From NCBI GenBank assembly GCA_037367355.1, contig CM074705.1, forward strand, positions 2,418,001 to 2,482,000: a stretch of DNA of 64,000 bases, written 5' to 3'. This document shows positions 59,226-64,000 of the stretch, piece by piece; the stretch's first letter is position 1, and each line of letters begins with the position of its first letter. This DNA comes from Neoscytalidium dimidiatum. Its lineage: Eukaryota; Ascomycota; Dothideomycetes; Botryosphaeriales; Botryosphaeriaceae. The notes below the pieces were generated by a model, which had not been told where the DNA came from, did not search any database, and worked only from the letters and a program-made list of their open reading frames with translations. The translations under genes and the position numbers were made by a program.

Positions 59226-60683
59226 CTACTGACATCTGACTTGCTCCAATTCCCGAATCCGCTCCAACATCCATCCGCTCTTTACTCTCATCTCCGAGAC
59301 AAAGCGATGCCCCCTCTTGACCACATCACTTAAGTAGCAGTTATCATCCGAGTACTTCCACATCAAACAGATCTTTTCCCTCTCACATGCATTCCTGCAT
59401 GCGTCCGCACTGAACCACGGCCTCTCTCTGCGCTCTCCAGCCGACAGACCCTCTCCCGCCTGCTCCTCCTGCCTGGCCTCGAAATGCTTCCAGTCGGCAT
59501 AGTTGTTCCAGTCCTCCCGTTCCGCCCGGTCAATATGCGGCCCAATAAGGTCTCTGAAAACGTCTCCATAAGTCGGAATAGCCTCACGGCCCCTCCTCGC
59601 CTTGAAGCCCTTCTCCCACGCAAACAGCGCCGAAATGTCCACCTGATGCGCCTGATGCAGCGTCAACAGCGGCGAGCACCAATTCCAAGCCGCCACGTTC
59701 AGCGTCCGCAGCCCAAACGCCTGCATGGGCATCGTATTCTTCACATTCTGCGCCCTGCGCACGCCCTTCGTCGCCAGCACATGCGACAAGATGTGGTCAC
59801 CACACCCCTGCTGCACGCTATACTCGTCCCACCTCTCCGCCATCTTCGGATCCGCCAGGAACGTCTTGCGCATCGCGCCCTGCGACAGCGCGAACCCGCT
59901 GCCGCCGTGCACGAAGTCCTCGCCCAGCCGGCTGGCCGGGCCGCCGACCAGCACGGGCTCGCGCCAGTCGAACGACGCCGCCAGCCACGCGAAGAAGGCC
60001 TCGAGGAAGTAGAACGTGTCGTCCTCGACGAAGACGAACCACTTCTTGTCCGGCCAGTTGCGCGCCGCGTGCGCCGCCAGCGGCACGAACTTGTACTTGT
60101 CGAGCCGCCAGCCGCCGACGAGGGCGGGCGCGTCGGCGTCCTCGCCGTCGACGTACACGTTGTCGTCGTGCACGGCGCTCCGCAGCATGTGCCAGTACGC
60201 GAAGTCCGGGTGGGATTTGAGCGTCGCGGAAGCGTTGGCGAGGACGTCTATGACCGGGTGTCCGCCGATCTCGCCGGCGAGGTCGGAGTAGAAGACGGTG
60301 TGGGGCGTGAGGGAGGCATTGGAGAATGTCGTGGCCAGGTGCATCGGCGCGCGGTGCCACATACTGCTGGCGCCGGTTTTGAACATGATGAGAACGTCGT
60401 CGGGGGTGAAAGGCGCAACAGCAGTGCTGTTGGCATCCGGACTGCCGCCGGCTGAGAGGTCGATGTTGTATTGAATGGGTTTCGAGCTGGGGCGTTGTGC
60501 CGGCGAAGACTTTCCGAAGGCTTCCTTCAGGGCTTGAATGGGCGTTACTTGTTCGTACATCTGCCGATTATTCCACGCTACTATGCCGGAGAACATGAGG
60601 CAGAGAAAGAAAACGTAGACAAAGCCTGTGAGGTGCCGTCTCCAGTACGGCCGGGGCTCGTATGTGTAGAGATGCGGAGCCAT
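59226..60683 (-). CDS. Type II membrane glycosyltransferase, GT31/Fringe-like
   Basis: Single exon, 485 aa. Short cytoplasmic N-terminus (MAPHLYTYEPRPYWRRH), one signal-anchor helix (LTGFVYVFFLCLMFSGIVAW, about 18-37), a stem, then a luminal catalytic domain: DVLIMFKTGASSMWHRAP, the metal-binding DxD-like FVEDDTFYFLEAFF, and VLVGGPASRLGEDFVHGGSGFALS, which is the acceptor/donor loop order of the Fringe-type (DUF604, GT31) group. The C-terminal 60 residues have a small Cys pattern (DACRNACEREKICLMWKY, NCYLS) like a PAN/apple module. Probably Golgi, adding a sugar to glycoproteins or wall glycans; sugar unknown. Divergent from the GT2 gene on the right. Confidence 0.8.
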   Translation of the reverse strand: MAPHLYTYEPRPYWRRHLTGFVYVFFLCLMFSGIVAWNNRQMYEQVTPIQALKEAFGKSSPAQRPSSKPIQYNIDLSAGGSPDANSTAVAPFTPDDVLIMFKTGASSMWHRAPMHLATTFSNASLTPHTVFYSDLAGEIGGHPVIDVLANASATLKSHPDFAYWHMLRSAVHDDNVYVDGEDADAPALVGGWRLDKYKFVPLAAHAARNWPDKKWFVFVEDDTFYFLEAFFAWLAASFDWREPVLVGGPASRLGEDFVHGGSGFALSQGAMRKTFLADPKMAERWDEYSVQQGCGDHILSHVLATKGVRRAQNVKNTMPMQAFGLRTLNVAAWNWCSPLLTLHQAHQVDISALFAWEKGFKARRGREAIPTYGDVFRDLIGPHIDRAEREDWNNYADWKHFEARQEEQAGEGLSAGERRERPWFSADACRNACEREKICLMWKYSDDNCYLSDVVKRGHRFVSEMRVKSGWMLERIRELEQVRCQ

Positions 60684-61957
60684 TGTCGTTCCGGGGCATG
60701 GGAGGAGAGTCAGGATAGAGGAGTGGGTTGGATTTAGGTAACGGACAGAACGATGGCGCAGTCCAATTTATGTTGCTTGGATACCTGCACCGGTCACTAC
60801 AGTCTCATAGGTTCTCTGCCAGTTCTGCCAGAGGTAGAATTAGAGACCATCGCCTCGAAGTATGTTTATTGGAGCAACCAATCAGAGCAGCCAAGCATAG
60901 ACTATTCTGCATCTGTATCCCACCCCAATCTCCGGCCCGAACGCTCTGGGCAGCTACCTATCTTCCGGGCCGATCCCAAAGCGGGCCTGAAGCTGCCGAG
61001 CACCGTTTCAACAGATAGCGATTCATATGTCTCACTTTCTTCCCAGAGCTTCCGCGCACGTGCGGAACAGTTCCAATTCGTAATCCACGGTGGCAGTGTT
61101 TCAAGCCATCAAATACACCACTCTGTTTCAGGAATTGAGAAATATTTGCGACGAAGATGTGACTCGCATGGCGTGTTATCGGGACGCCCGAGCCTCCAAA
61201 GAGAGATTCTGGGCCGGTGATCTGTATGAATCCGCCTACTCTTGCAGCATAGCGGCAGCCTGATCTTCAGGGATACGGGAGTACGAAGAACAACTGTACC
61301 ACGTGGGGATGCAACCTGCTTTCCGCCATCTCCGCTAAAGTATCAGGCCGTTGTGCACGTGAGAAAAATGTGTTCCTCAGTAGGCCCCCGGCCACGGATG
61401 CCAAGAACAGCTCCACATGCTGCCTCGGATCGGTAAGCTGTGGAGGACTGGACCCGAGCTGGAAGCCGACTCGGCCGCAGGCCCAGCCCCGCACGGAACC
61501 GATTCCAGGAGTACAGGAGCACTACCATTGCATTACCCTAAAGGGGCAATTCTTACTCGCTCCCTCACCAAGCCCGCCAACCGGATCGCCAAGTATGCAA
61601 CCAATCACCCATAGCCTGGCCGAGATACGCCCAGTTATCCGAAAACTCCCCATCTGCCGACTATACAGCCATGATGAAACAGTCAGCGAGATGCTCACAC
61701 GACATTGCACATAGTCGATGGATGCCTCGGATACCGCCAAGTTTACCCCAGAATCTTGGGAAATGATATCACCACCGCAGCCGCGTATTCCTTACTTGGA
61801 GTTTTCCGTCGTTGCACGAGCGCGGTAACATCGGCGAGGCCTCACGGTGCACAGTCTTTCGGCCTCACCATGATCGGAAGAGATTCTGGGTGAACTGTAC
61901 ATCGTATGTGGTCCGTTCGTGTATAAAAGCTGTGTCCATCACGATCAGATCCTCCAC
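60684..61957. other. Intergenic region between two divergent glycosyltransferase genes
   Basis: 1.3 kb with no supported gene. It must hold both promoters. Confidence 0.5.
61921..61928 (+). promoter_or_regulatory. TATA box of GT2 synthase gene
   Basis: GTATAAAA about 35 bases upstream of the first in-frame ATG (61958). Because transcription normally starts about 30 bases downstream, one of the later ATGs (61988 or 62018) may be the true start. Confidence 0.45.
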
Positions 61958-63994
61958 ATGAAATCTTTCGCTTGCGCAGTTCACAAGATGGTCATCGTGC
62001 GAGACACTTCCTTATCAATGAAACCCTCACCGCCTTCCAGATTCACTCTTATCTTCAACTCTCTCTGCTGCCTGGCGCTCGCCCTCATCGTCCCCTTCTA
62101 CGGCTTCCGCGCTCTTACCAACTGGCCAGTCACGCTCGAAGCCATCTTCAGCTGTGTTCTCTGCGAATGGAATCGGCAAAAAGGCCTGCGTCGGCTACGT
62201 GCCGTTCAGCAGCGGCGCTTGCAAGATGATCCTGAGAAAGGCAACTCCAACCGCACCCGCTACATGGCCTCCGTCGTCGGCTACCGCGAAGAACCGGGCC
62301 TCTTCCAGCGGTGCCTGGAATCGTACAAGCCGTCGGGCGTTGATACGTTCCTGATCGGAATCGACGGCAACGGCCCCGAAGACATGGAAATGGTGCGGGT
62401 GGCCGAGCGCGTGTATCCAAATGTGACAACCGTCGCCATCGATGAGCCGCTGGCCTTCATGGCGCTGCGCTGCGCGGAGGCCCACGCCTTCGGCTCGTCG
62501 TACAAACCTGGCAGCATAAACGAGCGCCTCGACAACCTGCGGCAGCTGCCTGAGGAGGTCCTCGCGGACGCTAAGGATATGGTCATGGCATTGGTTTTCC
62601 AGAAGGCGAAGAGCATCCTGCAGCGCCACGGCGTGCTGGAGCGGCCGAGAGGTTCGGACGGGATGCGGGTCATCTGCTTCCACCAGCCGCACGTCTGCAA
62701 GAAGGACATCATGTTCACAAACCTCGTCATCTCAATGGTACTACGCAGCGCGGCCAATGGTAATCTCGAGTACATCTGGACAAGCGATTCGGACACCATA
62801 GTCATGCCAGACACGCTGGAAAAGGCCATCGAAACCATGACACTCGATCCGCGCATCGGCGGTAGCTCCGTAACGCTGGGCATCCATAACACCGATGACA
62901 ATTGGCTGACGAATCTCGGCGCTGCCGTCTACTGGTCGGAAATGGCCATCACTCGCAGCCAAAACGGCGCCGTAGACGCTGTTGACTGCCAGCCGGGACC
63001 GTGCGCAGCATTCCGACTCTCTGCACTCGAAGACATCCTGTTCGACTGGTACACGCAGACCTCTCTGGGCGTGCGCACTGTAAGTTTTCCTACACATATA
63101 GTATAGTATCGGCGGGCAGATATCGAGACTAACAAGAACAACCAGGTCGTCAACGAAGACCGCCACCTGACGACGCTCCTCCTCCTCCAAAATTACAAAG
63201 TCACCTTCCTATCCAATGCGCTCGCCCTCACAGACACGCCCACCACCCTCGTCCGCTGGATGCTGCAGCAGCTCCGCTGGGCGCGCGCTGCCCACATCGA
63301 GCGCTTCCAGTACCCCAAAGCCTACGCCATCCACGGGCCCATCCCCTTCATTAACGCCCTAATCCGTCAATACGGTCAGCCATCTCCCTCTCTCTCCCCC
63401 CCAACCCCCCAACCCCACGCTAACGAGCAATACGGCCACACAGGCCCCCTCTGCGTCGGCCTCTACACCGCGCGCTACATCTACGACGGCCAAACCCCCT
63501 ACCTCTACTCCTGGCCGGACCTGCTCGTCCGCGCGCTCCTCTTCGCGCTCTACAACGCCGCCGTGCACCCCACGCCGCTCGGCAAGACCGGCGTCGGCCT
63601 CGCCAGCCTCGTGCTCGGCCAGGCCTTCTACCAGATCCCGCTGCCCGGCATCATCTTCTGGAGCAGCGTGACCGCGCTCGAGGGCGGGTGGGGCACGGAG
63701 ATGCGGGCGGGCGACGGGAATGCCGGTGCTGCTGTTGGGAAGAAGAGGGAGGGGATGGGGAACCTGGGCGCTCTGGCGGCGATGACGGCGTGGATGATGA
63801 TGGTGGCCGCCGCCGCGGCAAGGTATGCCGCGAGTAGGGTGGCGCCAGCGTTTGTGGTGCTGGCGATGGAGATGGCGGCGTTGGGGGTGGCGCTTGCGAT
63901 GGCGTGGGCGCTGTTGGGGTGGGAGGTCGATTTTGGGGTGAGGAGAAGCGCGCAGGAGAGGCGGACGCAGATGCGGGAGAAGGTCGAGGCTTGA
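61958..63994 (+). CDS. GT2 polysaccharide synthase, Cps1/hyaluronan-synthase-like
   Basis: Exons 61958..63079, 63146..63374 and 63444..63994 (633 aa from ATG 61958). Introns start GTAAGT and GTCAGC. An N-terminal membrane helix (IFNSLCCLALALIVPFYGF) precedes the cytosolic GT-A domain: MASVVGYREEPGLFQRCLES, the UDP-sugar/metal motif TSDSDT, the acceptor-site QPGPCAAF, the catalytic-base motif NEDRHLT and the QQLRWAR motif that lines the translocation channel, then several C-terminal membrane helices. These processive-synthase signatures place it with fungal Cps1-type enzymes related to hyaluronan and chitin synthases; product unknown, acting at the plasma membrane. The Gly/Ala-rich last 100 residues are less conserved in look. 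Confidence 0.85.
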
Positions 63995-64000
63995 AATTTT

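Noticed and set aside
59484..60455. Plus-strand 323-codon frame opposite the GT31-like gene
   Set aside because: Antisense shadow without domain features; the minus strand has the DxD and Fringe-type motifs.

Overview
The window is nuclear DNA of a filamentous ascomycete (Pezizomycotina; Dothideomycetes-like by gene content, class not proven). The grounds are short introns of about 45-90 nt with GTRNGT donors and CTRAC/CTAAC-like branch points, GC-rich coding exons beside AT-richer spacers, and typical families: a Pth11-type receptor, a NACHT-ankyrin protein, a secreted bicupin, and mitochondrial ATM1 and AIM24. No rRNA, tRNA or CRISPR array could be supported. All exon junctions were inferred by eye from frame continuity and splice motifs.

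Layout. 1-2.4 kb: 3' end of a cytochrome P450 and a zinc alcohol dehydrogenase. 3.4-5.7 kb: a large membrane protein whose decayed paralogue lies at 33.3-35.3 kb on the other strand. 7.7-9.2 kb: a five-exon Pth11-like receptor. 9.7-14.8 kb: three proteins of unknown function, one with a mucin-like Thr tract and one with a frame break beside a CAC repeat. 14.8-18.3 kb: no gene, but two tandem repeats including a 41-nt minisatellite. 18.3-21.0 kb: a small conserved-looking protein and a secreted oxalate-decarboxylase-like bicupin. 23.3-23.8 kb: a broken small secreted protein gene. 24.3-26.2 kb: a multi-pass membrane protein. 26.7-32.2 kb: a 1812-residue NLR-like protein (helical N-terminus, NACHT, about 29 ankyrin repeats) that ends in a ZZ zinc finger on a separate small exon. 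37.1-41.4 kb: a urea-type sodium:solute symporter and a type II NADH dehydrogenase. 41.4-45.3 kb: gene-poor and partly very AT-rich. 45.3-49.3 kb: AIM24 and ATM1, divergent from a 259-bp shared promoter.

49.5-59.1 kb holds the most unusual feature: six tandem same-strand genes (A-F). Most are two-exon genes with a short N-terminal R..RLR..PRI.Y motif, an acidic stretch and an LPxELRNxIYxxCL domain. One copy is truncated, and a 436-bp solo LTR with a perfect 5-bp target duplication sits inside the array. The right end (59.2-64.0 kb) carries two divergent glycosyltransferases, a GT31-like type II membrane protein and a Cps1/hyaluronan-synthase-like GT2 enzyme, both probably acting on cell-surface glycans.

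Most genes are ordinary eukaryotic single units. Functional links visible from position are the AIM24/ATM1 mitochondrial pair, the divergent glycosyltransferase pair and the tandem paralogue array.
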